NCBI RefSeq assembly: GCF_023238205.1
Contig: NZ_CP096660.1
Coordinates: 1 to 64,000 of the forward strand
DNA: 64,000 nt
DNA from: Halorussus limi
GTDB taxonomy: Archaea > Halobacteriota > Halobacteria > Halobacteriales > Haladaptataceae
Reading direction: 5' to 3'
The notes beneath the pieces are model-generated. The model was not told the origin of the DNA, ran no database searches, and saw nothing but the letters and a program-made list of their open reading frames with translations. The first letter of the stretch is position 1. Each line of letters opens with the position of its first letter. The translations under genes and the position numbers were made by a program. Shown here piece after piece: positions 15,120 through 24,995 of this stretch.

Positions 15120-16306
15120 TGGCGGAGGTCCTCGTGGAACTGGGCGTCGCGTTCACCGCCCTCGCCGTCGCGGGCGCGCTCGCCGCCCGCCTGAACCAGT
15201 CGGTCATCCCGGCGTACATCCTCGCGGGCGTCGTCGTCGGTCCGAACCCGCCCCGGACGCTCGGTCCGGTGGACCTGACGCTGGTCTCGCGCTCGCAGAT
15301 GCTCGACGTGGGCGCGGAACTCGGCGTCGTCCTCCTGCTGTTCTTCCTCGGGTTGGAGTTCAGCCCCGACCGCCTGCTCGCGCGACCGACCCGACTCCTC
15401 GGCGTGGGCGCGACCGACTTCCTCGTCAACTTCGGCGTCGGCGCGGCGCTGGCCGCGCTGTTCGGCTTCCCCCTGTTGACTGCGCTCTTCTTCGCCAGCA
15501 TCGTCTACATCTCGTCGAGTGCGGTGGTCACGAAGTCGCTGGTCGAACGCGGGTGGATAGCCGACCCCGAGAGCGACGTCATCTTGGGCACGCTCGTCTT
15601 CGAGGACCTGCTCATCGCGGTCGTCCTCGCCGTCCTGACCGCGGTCGCCCTCGGAGGTGGCGGCGTCGCCGCGGTCCTCGCGTCGGTCGGGACCGCCGCC
15701 GCGTTCCTGCTCGCGCTCGCGGCCGTCGCGGTCTACGGCACGTCCTACGTCGAGCGCTTGCTCTCGGTCGAGGCCGACGAACTCTTCTTGCTGTTCGCGG
15801 TCGGCGTCACGACGCTCGTCGCGGGCGGAGCGCTCTCACTCGGCGTCAGCGAGGCCGTCGCGGCCTTCTTCGTCGGTATCGCGTTCGGCCGGACCGACCA
15901 CGCCGAGCGCCTCGAAAGCGTTGTCGGCCCGACCCGCGACCTGTTCGCCGCGGTGTTTTTCTTCACCATCGGTCTCTCGACGGACGTGACGACGTTCCTC
16001 GACGTTGGCGCGCTCCTCGCGGTCGCGGTCGTCGCGACCGGTCTCTCGAAGGTGGCCAGCGGTCTCCTCGGCGGCCGCTTCTACGGTCTGAACCGACGCC
16101 GGTCGCTCCGGGTCGGCGTCGGACTGGTCCCCCGGGGAGAGTTCTCGCTGGTCATCGCCTCGCTGGCGACCGCGGCCGGGGCGACCCTCCCGCGGACCGA
16201 GGAACTCGCGTCGTTCACCGTGGGCTACGTCCTCGTGATGAGCGTCGTGGGCACGGTGGCGATGCGCTACGTCGATTCACTAACTGCGTTCGGCGGTGGA
16301 GAGTGA
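15119..16306 (+). CDS. CPA2-family K+(Na+)/H+ antiporter, KhtU/Kef-like
   Basis: A 395-residue integral membrane antiporter with about 12-13 transmembrane segments. Landmarks: the inverted-repeat CPA2 fold, PAYILAGVVVGP near residues 30-41, ELGVVLLLFFLGLEFS, the discontinuous-helix region IVYISSSAVVTKSLVERG, VFEDLLIAVVLAVL with the ED pair of the ion-binding site, and the late PRGEFSLVIASLA. There is no C-terminal RCK domain, so gating depends on the coupled subunit upstream. It should exchange K+ or Na+ for protons across the cytoplasmic membrane, which matters for a salt-in organism. Confidence 0.88.
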   Translation: MAEVLVELGVAFTALAVAGALAARLNQSVIPAYILAGVVVGPNPPRTLGPVDLTLVSRSQMLDVGAELGVVLLLFFLGLEFSPDRLLARPTRLLGVGATDFLVNFGVGAALAALFGFPLLTALFFASIVYISSSAVVTKSLVERGWIADPESDVILGTLVFEDLLIAVVLAVLTAVALGGGGVAAVLASVGTAAAFLLALAAVAVYGTSYVERLLSVEADELFLLFAVGVTTLVAGGALSLGVSEAVAAFFVGIAFGRTDHAERLESVVGPTRDLFAAVFFFTIGLSTDVTTFLDVGALLAVAVVATGLSKVASGLLGGRFYGLNRRRSLRVGVGLVPRGEFSLVIASLATAAGATLPRTEELASFTVGYVLVMSVVGTVAMRYVDSLTAFGGGE

Positions 16307-16339
16307 GAGCGGAGCAGGGCGGACCGGCGGGGCGCCGAC

Positions 16340-16957
16340 CTATTTCCACTTGATGGAGCAACCCCGCGAGGGCATGAACTCCAAGTCCACGTCCTCGCCC
16401 GCCAGCACCGCGTCGATGGCGTCTCGGACGTAGATTTCGGTCGGTTCGTCGTCGGGGTTCAGCGCGTCGTCGAGGCGGCCGTGGTACGCGAGGGTGAACT
16501 CGTGGTCTCGCGACTCCGCCGTCTGCTCGCGGCGTTCGCCGCTCGCGTTCGAGGCGCGTTGCGCCTCGCCGTTTCTGAGCAAGAAGGGGTCGGGCGTGCA
16601 GGCCGCACCGTAGGCCTCGGCGACTTCTTGGGTGTCGTCCCGGAGGTAGGCGTCGTAGCGAACCGCCCCGTCCTCGACGTACTCGACCATCTTCTCGTAG
16701 GAGTCGTCGGGGTATTCGGCCTCGTCGTTCGGGTTCACCCCGACGACCGCCGCGTCGTCGTACTCCGCGGCCACGTCGTTCAGTAAGTCGAACTTGGCCT
16801 GCGCGTACGGGCAGTGGTTGCAGGTGAACACCAGCAGCACGGCGTCGTAGTCGGCGAAGTCCGCGAGCGAGTGGGTCTCGCCGTCGGTACCCTTCAACTC
16901 GAAGTCGGGGACCGGTTCGCCGCGTCGCAACTTCTCCTCGGACTCTTTCATCACCAT
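16340..16957 (-). CDS. Thioredoxin-fold redoxin (AhpC/TSA-like)
   Basis: A 205-residue cytoplasmic protein with a peroxiredoxin-like thioredoxin fold: a DFELKGTDGETHSLADF opening and the active site VFTCNHCPYAQAKFDLL, a CXXC pair at about residues 46-49 rather than the single peroxidatic Cys. The family is usually annotated as thioredoxin family or redoxin protein and reduces disulfides or peroxides using a small thiol donor. Strand continuations VVGVNPND and CTPDPFLLR (containing the cis-Pro-type TP) support the fold. A further Cys near the C terminus (RGCSIKWK) could serve as resolving Cys. It stands alone on the minus strand. Confidence 0.82.
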   Translation of the reverse strand: MVMKESEEKLRRGEPVPDFELKGTDGETHSLADFADYDAVLLVFTCNHCPYAQAKFDLLNDVAAEYDDAAVVGVNPNDEAEYPDDSYEKMVEYVEDGAVRYDAYLRDDTQEVAEAYGAACTPDPFLLRNGEAQRASNASGERREQTAESRDHEFTLAYHGRLDDALNPDDEPTEIYVRDAIDAVLAGEDVDLEFMPSRGCSIKWK

Positions 16958-17039
16958 GCGCGGGCGTTCGCGAGCGGCGGAAAAATAGGTTCCGTCGTCG
17001 CAGCGCCGGAGGGCCGGAAACGCGGCGCTCTCGCCCGGC

Positions 17040-20000
17040 CTACAGCGACAGGTAGGGAATCGTCGCCCGTTCGCTCGCGGAGTAGTCCAGCGCCTCTGAC
17101 TGGTCGGTGCCGTCGGGCGTCACGAGGTCGATGACGTTCGGATTCGCGTCGTCGTCGCGTCCGCCGCCGAAGACGTAATCGCCGGCCTCGGCCTTCACTG
17201 GGCGGATGCGGCCGGGACTGTACCCGTCCTGCCCGAGCAGGAGCGGGACCAGTTGCTTGCCCGAGAGGTTTCCACCCACGGCCGACTTGGGCACCTCGAT
17301 TTTTATCGCGTCTATTGATTGATAGCCCGACAGGCGCACGTCGCGCGTAACCGTCGACCCGTCGGCGGCCTCGACCCGCGGCGCGACGAATCCTTCTGCG
17401 AACACCCGGTACTGGTAGGGGGCCTCGAAGGTCGCGTTGACGCCCTCGCGGGCCTCGGTCGTGCCACCGGAGGCGTCGGGGTCCCGGAGGTAAATCTGGA
17501 CGTTCTGGACCGAAATCGCGTTGCCGCCCCACGGGTTCGTGAGTTCGCCCGCCAGTCGGACGAGGAACTGGTAGCTCTCGTCGGTCTCGTAGACGCCGAA
17601 CGAGTCGATGTCGAACGCGCCGTCGACGAACGCACCGGCCTTCGGGTAGACGTAGCTCCCCGGCCCGTGGTCGTCGTCCGCGGGGTCGTCGAACTCGGCG
17701 ACCGGGTCGCCCACGTCCACGCGAGCGACCGTCTGCCGGGCGACCGAGGTGCCGACCTCGGTCACGTCGCCCGCCGTCGCCGCGACCACCGTGAGTTCGG
17801 TCTCGCCGTCGCCGACCGCGAGGTCGACGGAGAACCGCCCGTCGCTCCCGACTTCTCGCCGGACCGTCTCGCCTGCGGTCTTGACGACGACCTCCGCGCC
17901 GTCGGTCGTTCCCGAGACCGTGACCGTCTCGCTACCGACGACGCTCGGCGGGAAGTCGACGTCGAGGCTCGGCCCGTCGGGACGCTGGCCGTCGGCGTAC
18001 CGCTTCGCGACGAATCCGGGTCGCTCGACCGGTTCGCCCGCGTCGATGGAGTGGGCGAGGCGGACGAACTGGGCCATGCTCCACGCCAGCGGCGTGGCCG
18101 ACCCAGTCCCCGCGCCGAACTCCCAGCCGAACGCGGTGGGTTCGGGCCGGTCCCAGACCTGTTCGGGAATCATCCGGCCGGAGTTGGCGAACCCGGCCAT
18201 CGTCTCCAGCAGGTTCCGGGGTGCGGTCGCGCCCGAGTCGGTGCCCGCGAGCAGTTCGTACTCGCCGCGCTCGCCCGAGAAGATGGGCCAGAGCCGACCC
18301 TTCCCGGAGTTGTCGAGGCTCCAAGGCGCTCCTGCGGGGTACTTGTCGCTCCCGTCCTGCTCGCCGTAGCCGTCGCCGTTGTACCGGTAGAACGCCGGGC
18401 CGTGGGGCGTCTCCACGCGGATGGTGTCGTCCACGACCGACAGCGAGTTGCGTACCACCTCGTCGTCCCACGGTTTGACCCCGAGGCGGACCAGTTCGAG
18501 GAAGCCCGCGTCCACGACGTTGCGCTCGTCGAGTCGCGGCCCGCCGTTGTTGATGTCGAGTAGCGCGCCGTCCTCGGGGTCCCTGTCGTCGTTGATGCGG
18601 AAGTAGTAGGGCGTCTCGTCGTGGGTCTCGGTGCCCGTCTCGGTCGCCATCCAGTCCTCGGTGCGGGCCTGCCACTCGTCGGCCAGCGCGAGGTAGACCA
18701 GCGCGTCGGCGCGTTCGCCCTCGTCGGCCGCGAGTCGGGCGGCGCAGGCGAGACCCGCGATTTCGGCCGCGGTGGTCGAGGGCGAGTACCCCGACTCCTC
18801 CTCCCATCGCTCCTGTCCCGTCGCGGGACCGTTGGCGACCACGTAGTCCGCCGAGCGCGCGACGTTCTCGTAGTCGAAGCCCACCGCGTCGAAGTCCTCG
18901 TCGCGGCGAGACAGGTACTGGTAGGCCATCACCTGCGGGAACGAGATGTTGTCCATCTGCTCGCCGCCCCACCGAGTCCGGCCGTCGAGGAAGGTGTTCT
19001 GCGGGAGGAAGCCGTCCTCGCGCTGCTGGTACTCGTAGAGGTATTCGAGCGCCGCGAGCGCGCTCTCGTCGTCGCCCATCGCCGACAGCGCGGTGTACGA
19101 CTGATAGAGGTCCCGCGACCAGACGTAGTTGTAGCCGTAGTCCGCGGGTTCGTCGGCGACGACCGCCTCGCCCCACGGGACGCTCGGACTCGCGACCCCC
19201 GCGCCGGGGAACCGCTTGGACTCGACCGCTTTCAGGACCATCGCGGCCGCGTCGTACTGCCGCCGGAGGGCGGGGTCGCCCCGGACCGAGTCGGGGGTCT
19301 CGACCGTCTTCAGATACTCGCGCCACCCCTTCGCGTAGTCGGCCCGGACCGCGGAGAACGACGCCGAGAGCGCGCCGGTCGCCTCGTCGGCGGCCGCGCG
19401 CTCGCCGTTGTCCTCGGCGAACCCGAGCGCGACCGTCTCCGTTGCCTGCGGCGCGTTCCCGGCCACCTTCCCGACGAGCGCGACGTTGCCCTCCGCGCTG
19501 TCGTGAGGCGCGAACGCCCCGTCTTCGAACAGCGCCTCCACGTCGCCGCCGACCACGTCGGCGCTCGCGGCCTCGAACCCGCCGTCGGCGGCGAGCGCGA
19601 CTGCCACGTTGTAGGGGTCGCCGTTCTCGTCCAGAATCACGGCCCCGTCGTCGCCGGTGGTGTCGCGGGCCGTCAGATAGCGGTCGCCGCCCTCCCCGCG
19701 GACCCGGGCCGCGTCGCCCTTGCCGCTGTTCGAGAGTGCGGTGTCGGCGACGACGTAAAGGTCGTACTTCTCGGGGCCGCGCGACCGGAAGCGCACGTCT
19801 GCGAGGACGGCGTCGTGGCCGGGGTGGGCGGCGTACTCGACTTCGAGGCTCCACCCGCGCTCGGCGTCTTCGACAGTCTGTTCGAAGACCAGCGCGTCGA
19901 CGTCGGCCATCTCGGTCGTCCGTTCGATTGGCGACTCGTCGTCGTCCTTCCTGCTCCGGTCGAACGTCCGGGCGGCGTACCCCGAGTCCGGGTCGGCCAC

Positions 20001-20285
20001 CACGAAATCGAGCGTCCGGAGATTCAGCAGGTCGATTCGGGGGAATCGGGCCTGCGTCAGCGCGCCCTCTGTCAGGGTGAACCAGACCCGAGAGGGGTCG
20101 TCCTCGCCGTGGTCGGCGACGGTGCCGACGCCGTACTGCTCGCCGGTCGTCCAGTGGGCGGTGTCACCTCCGGTCGGCCGCGCGGAGGCCGCGCTCGCCC
20201 CGACCAGCGGGAGCGTCGCGCCCGCGCCGACCGCCTTCAGTACGTCTCGTCGCGACTCGCTCGGAATCCAGTCGTATTCTGGCAC
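17040..20285 (-). CDS. Tat-exported GH15 glucoamylase/glucodextranase
   Basis: A 1081-residue secreted enzyme starting at GTG 20285. Residues 1-35 form a Tat signal (ESRRDVLKAVGAGATLPLVG, cleavage after ASA). The N-terminal glucodextranase N-type beta-sandwich spans about 40-320, the GH15 (alpha/alpha)6 barrel about 330-745, with the catalytic-acid motif RWEEESGYSPST and the late motif GWEFGAGTGSATPLAWS, then a glucodextranase B-like beta domain (about 770-855) and a C-terminal DOMON/CBM9-like domain (about 860-1081) containing SVQNVQIYLRDP. It should release glucose from alpha-1,4 or alpha-1,6 glucans outside the cell. The full multidomain length matches haloarchaeal and bacterial glucodextranase relatives. 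Confidence 0.9.
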   Translation of the reverse strand: MPEYDWIPSESRRDVLKAVGAGATLPLVGASAASARPTGGDTAHWTTGEQYGVGTVADHGEDDPSRVWFTLTEGALTQARFPRIDLLNLRTLDFVVADPDSGYAARTFDRSRKDDDESPIERTTEMADVDALVFEQTVEDAERGWSLEVEYAAHPGHDAVLADVRFRSRGPEKYDLYVVADTALSNSGKGDAARVRGEGGDRYLTARDTTGDDGAVILDENGDPYNVAVALAADGGFEAASADVVGGDVEALFEDGAFAPHDSAEGNVALVGKVAGNAPQATETVALGFAEDNGERAAADEATGALSASFSAVRADYAKGWREYLKTVETPDSVRGDPALRRQYDAAAMVLKAVESKRFPGAGVASPSVPWGEAVVADEPADYGYNYVWSRDLYQSYTALSAMGDDESALAALEYLYEYQQREDGFLPQNTFLDGRTRWGGEQMDNISFPQVMAYQYLSRRDEDFDAVGFDYENVARSADYVVANGPATGQERWEEESGYSPSTTAAEIAGLACAARLAADEGERADALVYLALADEWQARTEDWMATETGTETHDETPYYFRINDDRDPEDGALLDINNGGPRLDERNVVDAGFLELVRLGVKPWDDEVVRNSLSVVDDTIRVETPHGPAFYRYNGDGYGEQDGSDKYPAGAPWSLDNSGKGRLWPIFSGERGEYELLAGTDSGATAPRNLLETMAGFANSGRMIPEQVWDRPEPTAFGWEFGAGTGSATPLAWSMAQFVRLAHSIDAGEPVERPGFVAKRYADGQRPDGPSLDVDFPPSVVGSETVTVSGTTDGAEVVVKTAGETVRREVGSDGRFSVDLAVGDGETELTVVAATAGDVTEVGTSVARQTVARVDVGDPVAEFDDPADDDHGPGSYVYPKAGAFVDGAFDIDSFGVYETDESYQFLVRLAGELTNPWGGNAISVQNVQIYLRDPDASGGTTEAREGVNATFEAPYQYRVFAEGFVAPRVEAADGSTVTRDVRLSGYQSIDAIKIEVPKSAVGGNLSGKQLVPLLLGQDGYSPGRIRPVKAEAGDYVFGGGRDDDANPNVIDLVTPDGTDQSEALDYSASERATIPYLSL

Positions 20286-20434
20286 GCTAAAAGCAACGAT
20301 GTATTACTACTTCATTCTTACCGCCGAACGAGTGGAAACTGAAACGCGACCGCGGGAAAGAAACGTCGAAATTCGCCGCCTCGGTCTCGTCTCGGCGAAC
20401 TACCGTCGCACTCGACGTTTGTGCCGGGACTCGA

Positions 20435-21481
20435 TTACCGGGGCGACGCGACGAGTTCCTCCGGCGGGCCGCCCGGCAGTTCGTCTCGGTCGTGGGGTAG
20501 TTCGAAGTCGATGGCCGGACCCTTCGGCACGATGCGCTTGGGGTTGAGGTCGGCGTGACTCCGGTAGTAGTGTTCCTTGATGTGGCTCATGTTCACGGTC
20601 TGGGCGACGCCCGGCGTCTGGTAGAGGTCCCGGAGGTAGGGCCAGAGGTTCTCGTAGTCGGAAATCTGGCGGACGTTGCACTTGAAGTGGGTGTGGTACA
20701 CCGCGTCGAACCGGACCAGCGTGGTGAACATCGCAACGTCGGCCTCCGTGAGTCGGTCGCCACAGAGGTACCGCCGGTCGTCCAGCAGGTCGTCGTAACG
20801 GTCGAGCGCGTCGAACAGTTCCGTGACTGCCTCGTCGTACGCCTCTTGGGTGCCCGCGAACCCGGCGCGGTAGACGCCGTTGTTGATGGGGTCGTAGATG
20901 TCCTCGATGGTCTCGTCGACCTCGTCGCGGTAGCCCTCGGGGTAGAGGGTCACGTCGTGCTTGGCCACCGCGTCAAACGCGGTATCGAGCATCCGCATTA
21001 TCTCCTCGGACTCGTTGTTCACGATGGTCTCGCGTTCGGTGTCCCACAGCACGGGCACCGTGACCCGGCCCGTGAAGTCGGGGTCGGCCGCGACGTAGGT
21101 CTCCCGGAGGTAGTCGAAGCCGTTGACGCGGTCCTCCGTACACCCCTCTTTCTCGGGACTGAACTCCCACCCGTCGTTCTCGCGGTAGGGGTCCACGACC
21201 GAGACCGAGATGGCGTCCTCCAAGCCCTTGAGCGCGCGGATGACGAGCGTCCTGTGGGCCCACGGGCAGGCCAGCGAGACGTAGAGGTGGTAGCGCCCGG
21301 CCTCGGCCGGGAACTCGGTGTCGTCTCGGAGTTCGCCTCGCTCCCCGCCCGAACGCTCTGAGTCGCCCCGCGACTCGCCGACCCAGTTCCGGAAACTGGT
21401 CTCCTGTCGGTCGAAGTTCCCCTCCTCGTCGGTGGATTCGTAGGCGCCGGTCCGCCACTCGCCGTCCACGAGCATGTTCAT
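20435..21481 (-). CDS. Glutathionyl-hydroquinone reductase-type (Xi class) GST
   Basis: A 348-residue protein with the N-terminal thioredoxin fold and C-terminal all-helical domain of Xi-class glutathione transferases (YqjG/ECM4). The catalytic Cys is in YHLYVSLACPWAHRT, followed by TVPVLWDTERETIVNNESEEIMRM and the C-terminal signature DRLTEADVAMFTTLVRFDAVYHTHFKCN. The bacterial enzymes reduce glutathionyl-hydroquinones. Haloarchaea use gamma-glutamylcysteine rather than glutathione, so the thiol partner probably differs, which is inference from known physiology. The extra stretch of about 30 residues rich in Glu, Arg and Ser (about 38-52) before the Cys is unusual but typical for halophiles. 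Confidence 0.9.
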   Translation of the reverse strand: MNMLVDGEWRTGAYESTDEEGNFDRQETSFRNWVGESRGDSERSGGERGELRDDTEFPAEAGRYHLYVSLACPWAHRTLVIRALKGLEDAISVSVVDPYRENDGWEFSPEKEGCTEDRVNGFDYLRETYVAADPDFTGRVTVPVLWDTERETIVNNESEEIMRMLDTAFDAVAKHDVTLYPEGYRDEVDETIEDIYDPINNGVYRAGFAGTQEAYDEAVTELFDALDRYDDLLDDRRYLCGDRLTEADVAMFTTLVRFDAVYHTHFKCNVRQISDYENLWPYLRDLYQTPGVAQTVNMSHIKEHYYRSHADLNPKRIVPKGPAIDFELPHDRDELPGGPPEELVASPR

Positions 21482-21562
21482 GACGCTTCGGAATAGGTCT
21501 CGAAGCGCAAAAGGACCACTGCTCGCGGCAGTCGCGGCCCGAATCGGAGTTCGCCGACTCGC

Positions 21563-21910
21563 TCAGCGGAGGTGCGACGAAAACGCGACGAGGACGACGA
21601 CGCTCCACGTCACCAGACCGACGCCGTAGAACAGAAGTCGCACACGTCCCGAGACGCCCGAACCCGACCCCGGCCAGATTCCCATGTCGTCCACCATCGC
21701 GCCGAGTCCCGCGTTCTCCGCGAAGGCGCTCCCCGAGGCGCTGACCTGCCCGGCGGTTCCGCCGCCGAGCGCGATACAGAGGACGCCCGCCCCGGCGAGT
21801 GCCAGCACGAGCGCACCCGACCGCGTGAGTGCGGACGCTCCGCCGACCGTGAGGAGTCCCAGAAGTCCGGCGTCCAGCGCCAGCGGTCTCAATAATCTCC
21901 GATAACTCAT
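21563..21910 (-). CDS. Small membrane protein
   Basis: A 115-residue protein starting at ATG 21910, with three or four hydrophobic segments (LALDAGLLGLLTVGGASAL, LVLALAGAGVLCIALGG, FYGVGLVTWSVVVLVAF) and a glycine/serine-rich loop (GIWPGSGSGVSGR). I do not recognise the family. It lies between the GST and the HTH-10 regulator, all on the minus strand, with gaps of roughly 80-100 bases, so it may be a separate unit. Confidence 0.6.
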   Translation of the reverse strand: MSYRRLLRPLALDAGLLGLLTVGGASALTRSGALVLALAGAGVLCIALGGGTAGQVSASGSAFAENAGLGAMVDDMGIWPGSGSGVSGRVRLLFYGVGLVTWSVVVLVAFSSHLR

Positions 21911-22013
21911 GTTCAATCCCCGACTGTCTGGCTCCGACTTATCAACCTTCGGTATTCGAGCGTCTACCGCCGAATCGCCGCGTTCCGAAGTCCGTACAGC
22001 GTCGGCAAACGCG

Positions 22014-22733
22014 CTACCGCTCCCCTCCCACGAAACTCTGGGCCAGTTCCGCCTCCGCCCGCCGGAGTCGATACGAGAGCGTCGAGCGCGGCAGGTCGAG
22101 TTCCTCGGCCAGTTCCGCCACGGTAATCTCGCGGGGCGTCTCGTAGTAGCCTCGCTCCACCGCGGCCGCCATCGCCTCGTAATGGGTGTAGGGGAGCGCG
22201 GGCCGCCCGCTGTAGGCCGAGAGCCACGCCGACTCGTCGGTCACTTGCCGCAGGTCGAACCGGACGCCCGCGCCCGCCGCGGTTCGAATCACGTCCGAGA
22301 GTTCCCCGAGGTTGGCGTCGCTCGGCATCAGGACGTGCCACTCGTAGCGCGGGCCGTGGCGCTCCGTGGCGAAGAGGACGCCGGGACCCAGATACTCCAG
22401 CGCGAGGTGGGGTATCGACCGGCACCCCTCCGTCCGGGTCCACCCGGTGAACAGGATTCGCGTGGAGGGGTCCCGGTGGAGCGCCTCGACTCGGAGGTCC
22501 CGGCCGCAGCCGTCCGCCCCGAAGCAGTCGGCGGCGTGGCCCGACTCGGCGTAGGCCGCCTCGGCGCGCTCCAGTGCCTCCGTCGGGCCGGTCAGGCGGT
22601 CCACCCGCCAGCAGTGGTCCGGTACGACCGCACAGGCCAGCGAGTGTCCGTAGAGGTCCGAGTGGGCGCGAAACGCGTCCGCGACCGGGTCGGCGCCGCC
22701 CTCGTACTCCAGCGCGAACGAAAAGGCGCGCAT
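22014..22733 (-). CDS. HTH-10 (Bat-type) transcriptional regulator
   Basis: A 239-residue haloarchaeal regulator. The last about 55 residues are the HTH-10 domain of the bacterio-opsin activator family (YYETPREITVAELAEELDLPRSTLSYRLRRAEAELAQSF). The first about 170 residues are the family's alpha/beta sensor-like domain, with Cys-rich ADCFGADGCGRDL. Such proteins control diverse metabolic and phototrophy genes; the ligand and target are unknown. A second HTH-10 protein is encoded at 61576-62268, and the two differ outside the helix-turn-helix. Confidence 0.85.
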   Translation of the reverse strand: MRAFSFALEYEGGADPVADAFRAHSDLYGHSLACAVVPDHCWRVDRLTGPTEALERAEAAYAESGHAADCFGADGCGRDLRVEALHRDPSTRILFTGWTRTEGCRSIPHLALEYLGPGVLFATERHGPRYEWHVLMPSDANLGELSDVIRTAAGAGVRFDLRQVTDESAWLSAYSGRPALPYTHYEAMAAAVERGYYETPREITVAELAEELDLPRSTLSYRLRRAEAELAQSFVGGER

Positions 22734-22770
22734 ACTCTCCGTTCGGCGCGCGCCAAGTTAGGAGTGGGTG

Positions 22771-22929
22771 CTACTCGTCTTCGTCCCTGCGCTCGATGGT
22801 CAACTTGCGGCCGTTCTCCCGGCCGCGTTCGAGGACGAGTCCGGCCGATTCTCGCTTTCTCGCGTCGACCGTCTGCTCGAACCGGCAGTCCGAGCAGACG
22901 ACGGTCACGAGGTGTTCGGCGTCAGTCAT
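22771..22929 (-). CDS. Small Cys-pair protein
   Basis: A 52-residue basic/acidic protein, MTDAEHLVTVVCSDC then a charged tail, with one CXXC pair that could share a metal with a second copy in a dimer. The ATG at 22929 is chosen over the longer frame because the upstream codons lack bias. Family unknown; many haloarchaeal genomes carry such short zinc-finger-like genes. It is on the opposite strand to the oxidase subunit I gene that follows. Confidence 0.5.
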   Translation of the reverse strand: MTDAEHLVTVVCSDCRFEQTVDARKRESAGLVLERGRENGRKLTIERRDEDE

Positions 22930-23162
22930 CGGCGTTCCGCTTCGGACTGGAATCTGCCGTCCCGGTCGCGCCGACGTGACCGACCGCCACACGGGTCCGC
23001 GGTCGGTTCGCGCCGACTCTGGTCGCAACGAAGACCTGTCCGTCGGCGTCGGCGGAGGAATCGCCGGACGACAGCCCGGTTTTCCCCGATCCGACGCTCC
23101 GCCGAGGCGAGTTGGCGCACGCCAAGCGAGAAGACACGTATCTCTCGGCCTTGTCTTGGAGT

Positions 23163-24932
23163 ATGGTCGAAGCAGGGCAACTCGTACTCACCGCCATCAT
23201 GGGCGTAGTGTTGTTCGCCGTCGCCGCGTACATACTCCGAATCGAAGACTGGCGGTCGTACACGCCGCTGACGGGGGGCGGTGGCGGTGCCTACCGCGAG
23301 GGTGCAGAGACGACTCACGCGGAGAAACCCGGCGGACTAGCCCGCTGGTTGACGACTGTAGACCACAAGGACATCGGTATCCTCTACGGTATCTACGGCC
23401 TCACCGCGTTCGCGTGGGGCGGTATCAACATCATCCTGATGCGGACCGAACTCATGACGCCGGACTCCGTCATCATCGGGGCGAACTTCTACAACTCGCT
23501 GCTGACCTCTCACGGTATCACGATGCTGTTCCTCTTCGGGACGCCGATTCTCGCGGCGTTCGGTAACTACTTCATTCCGCTGCTCATCGGCGCGGACGAC
23601 ATGGCGTTCCCACGAATCAACGCCATCGCGTTCTGGTTGCTGCCGCCCGGCGCGCTCCTCATCTGGTCCGGGTTCTTCTTCGCACCGCTGGGAATCGGCA
23701 TCGAACCGTCTCAGACGGCGTGGACGATGTACACGCCGCTGTCGGTCGAACAGACCAACCCCGGCGTGGACCTGATGCTGCTCGGCCTCCACTTGACCGG
23801 CGTCTCGGCGACGATGGGTGCGATAAACTTCATCGCGACCATCTTCACCGAGCGCGGCGAGGAGGTGGGGTGGGAGCGCCTCGACATCTTCTCGTGGACG
23901 ATGCTCACTCAGTCGGGACTCATCCTGTTCTCGTTCCCGCTGCTGGGGAGCGCACTGGTCATGCTCCTGCTCGACCGTAACTTCGGCACGATGTTCTTCG
24001 CCGTCGAAGGCGGCGGACCGCTGCTCTGGCAGCACCTGTTCTGGTTCTTCGGCCACCCCGAGGTGTACATCCTCGTGTTGCCGCCGATGGGACTGGTCAG
24101 CCTCATCTTACCTAGATTCGCGGGCCGGAAGCTGTTCGGGTTCAAATTCGTCGTCTACTCGACGCTGGCCATCGGCGTCCTCTCCTTCGGTGTGTGGGCC
24201 CACCACATGTTCTCCACCGGCATCGACCCCCGGATTCGCGGGAGTTTCATGGCGGTGTCGCTGGCAATCGCCATCCCGAGTGCGGTCAAGACGTTCAACT
24301 GGATTACCACGATGTGGAACGGGAGACTCCGGTTGACCACGCCGATGCTGTTCTCTATCGGTTTCGTCCAGAACTTCATCATCGGGGGCGTCACCGGCGT
24401 CTTCCTCGCGTCGATTCCGGTCGACCTCGTGCTGCACGACACCTACTACGTGGTCGGGCACTTCCACTTCATCGTGATGGGTGCCATCGCCGTCGCCGGA
24501 TTCGCGGGCATCTACTACTGGTTCCCGCTGTTCACCGGTCGGATGTACCAGCGCACTCTCGGCAAGTGGCACTTCTGGCTCACCATGATCGGGACGAACA
24601 TGGTGTTCTTCTCCCTGCTCATCCTCGGCTACGGCGGGATGCCCCGGCGCTACGCCACCTACCTCCCGAAGTTTCAGGACCTCCACGTCGTCGCCGGAAT
24701 CGGGACGTTCGTCCTCGCGTTCGCCCAACTCATCTTCGTCTGGAACATCGTGACCTCGTGGATGGAGGGCCGCCGCGTCGAGAGCGGCGACCCGTGGGAC
24801 CTCGAAGAGGACGGCCTGAAGACCAAGGAGTGGGCGTGGTTCGAGCGCAAGCGCGAGACGGCCCTCACCGACGGCGGCGACGAGGGCGTCACCGACGGCG
24901 GGGGAGATCCGACCGCCGACGCCGACTCGTAG
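23163..24932 (+). CDS. Haem-copper cytochrome oxidase subunit I, stand-alone
   Basis: A 589-residue, 12-or-more-helix haem-copper oxidase subunit I that reduces oxygen to water while pumping protons. Landmarks: LTSHGITMLFLFGTP (low-spin haem His), DDMAFPRINAIAFWLLPPGAL, HLFWFFGHPEVYILVLPPMG (CuB His, Tyr and D-pathway Glu region), VWAHHMFSTGID (CuB HH pair) and VLHDTYYVVGHFHFIVMGA (haem ligands). An N-terminal helix plus IEDWRSYTP precedes the conserved TTVDHKDIG. The ATG at 23163 matches the family's N terminus. No subunit II, III or IV is adjacent, so partners must be encoded elsewhere. Confidence 0.9.
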   Translation: MVEAGQLVLTAIMGVVLFAVAAYILRIEDWRSYTPLTGGGGGAYREGAETTHAEKPGGLARWLTTVDHKDIGILYGIYGLTAFAWGGINIILMRTELMTPDSVIIGANFYNSLLTSHGITMLFLFGTPILAAFGNYFIPLLIGADDMAFPRINAIAFWLLPPGALLIWSGFFFAPLGIGIEPSQTAWTMYTPLSVEQTNPGVDLMLLGLHLTGVSATMGAINFIATIFTERGEEVGWERLDIFSWTMLTQSGLILFSFPLLGSALVMLLLDRNFGTMFFAVEGGGPLLWQHLFWFFGHPEVYILVLPPMGLVSLILPRFAGRKLFGFKFVVYSTLAIGVLSFGVWAHHMFSTGIDPRIRGSFMAVSLAIAIPSAVKTFNWITTMWNGRLRLTTPMLFSIGFVQNFIIGGVTGVFLASIPVDLVLHDTYYVVGHFHFIVMGAIAVAGFAGIYYWFPLFTGRMYQRTLGKWHFWLTMIGTNMVFFSLLILGYGGMPRRYATYLPKFQDLHVVAGIGTFVLAFAQLIFVWNIVTSWMEGRRVESGDPWDLEEDGLKTKEWAWFERKRETALTDGGDEGVTDGGGDPTADADS

Positions 24933-24995
24933 TCCGACGACCGAGCAAACCCCCCAGTCGGGTCGCAGACGCGTCCGGCGGCGACGGGTCGCGTC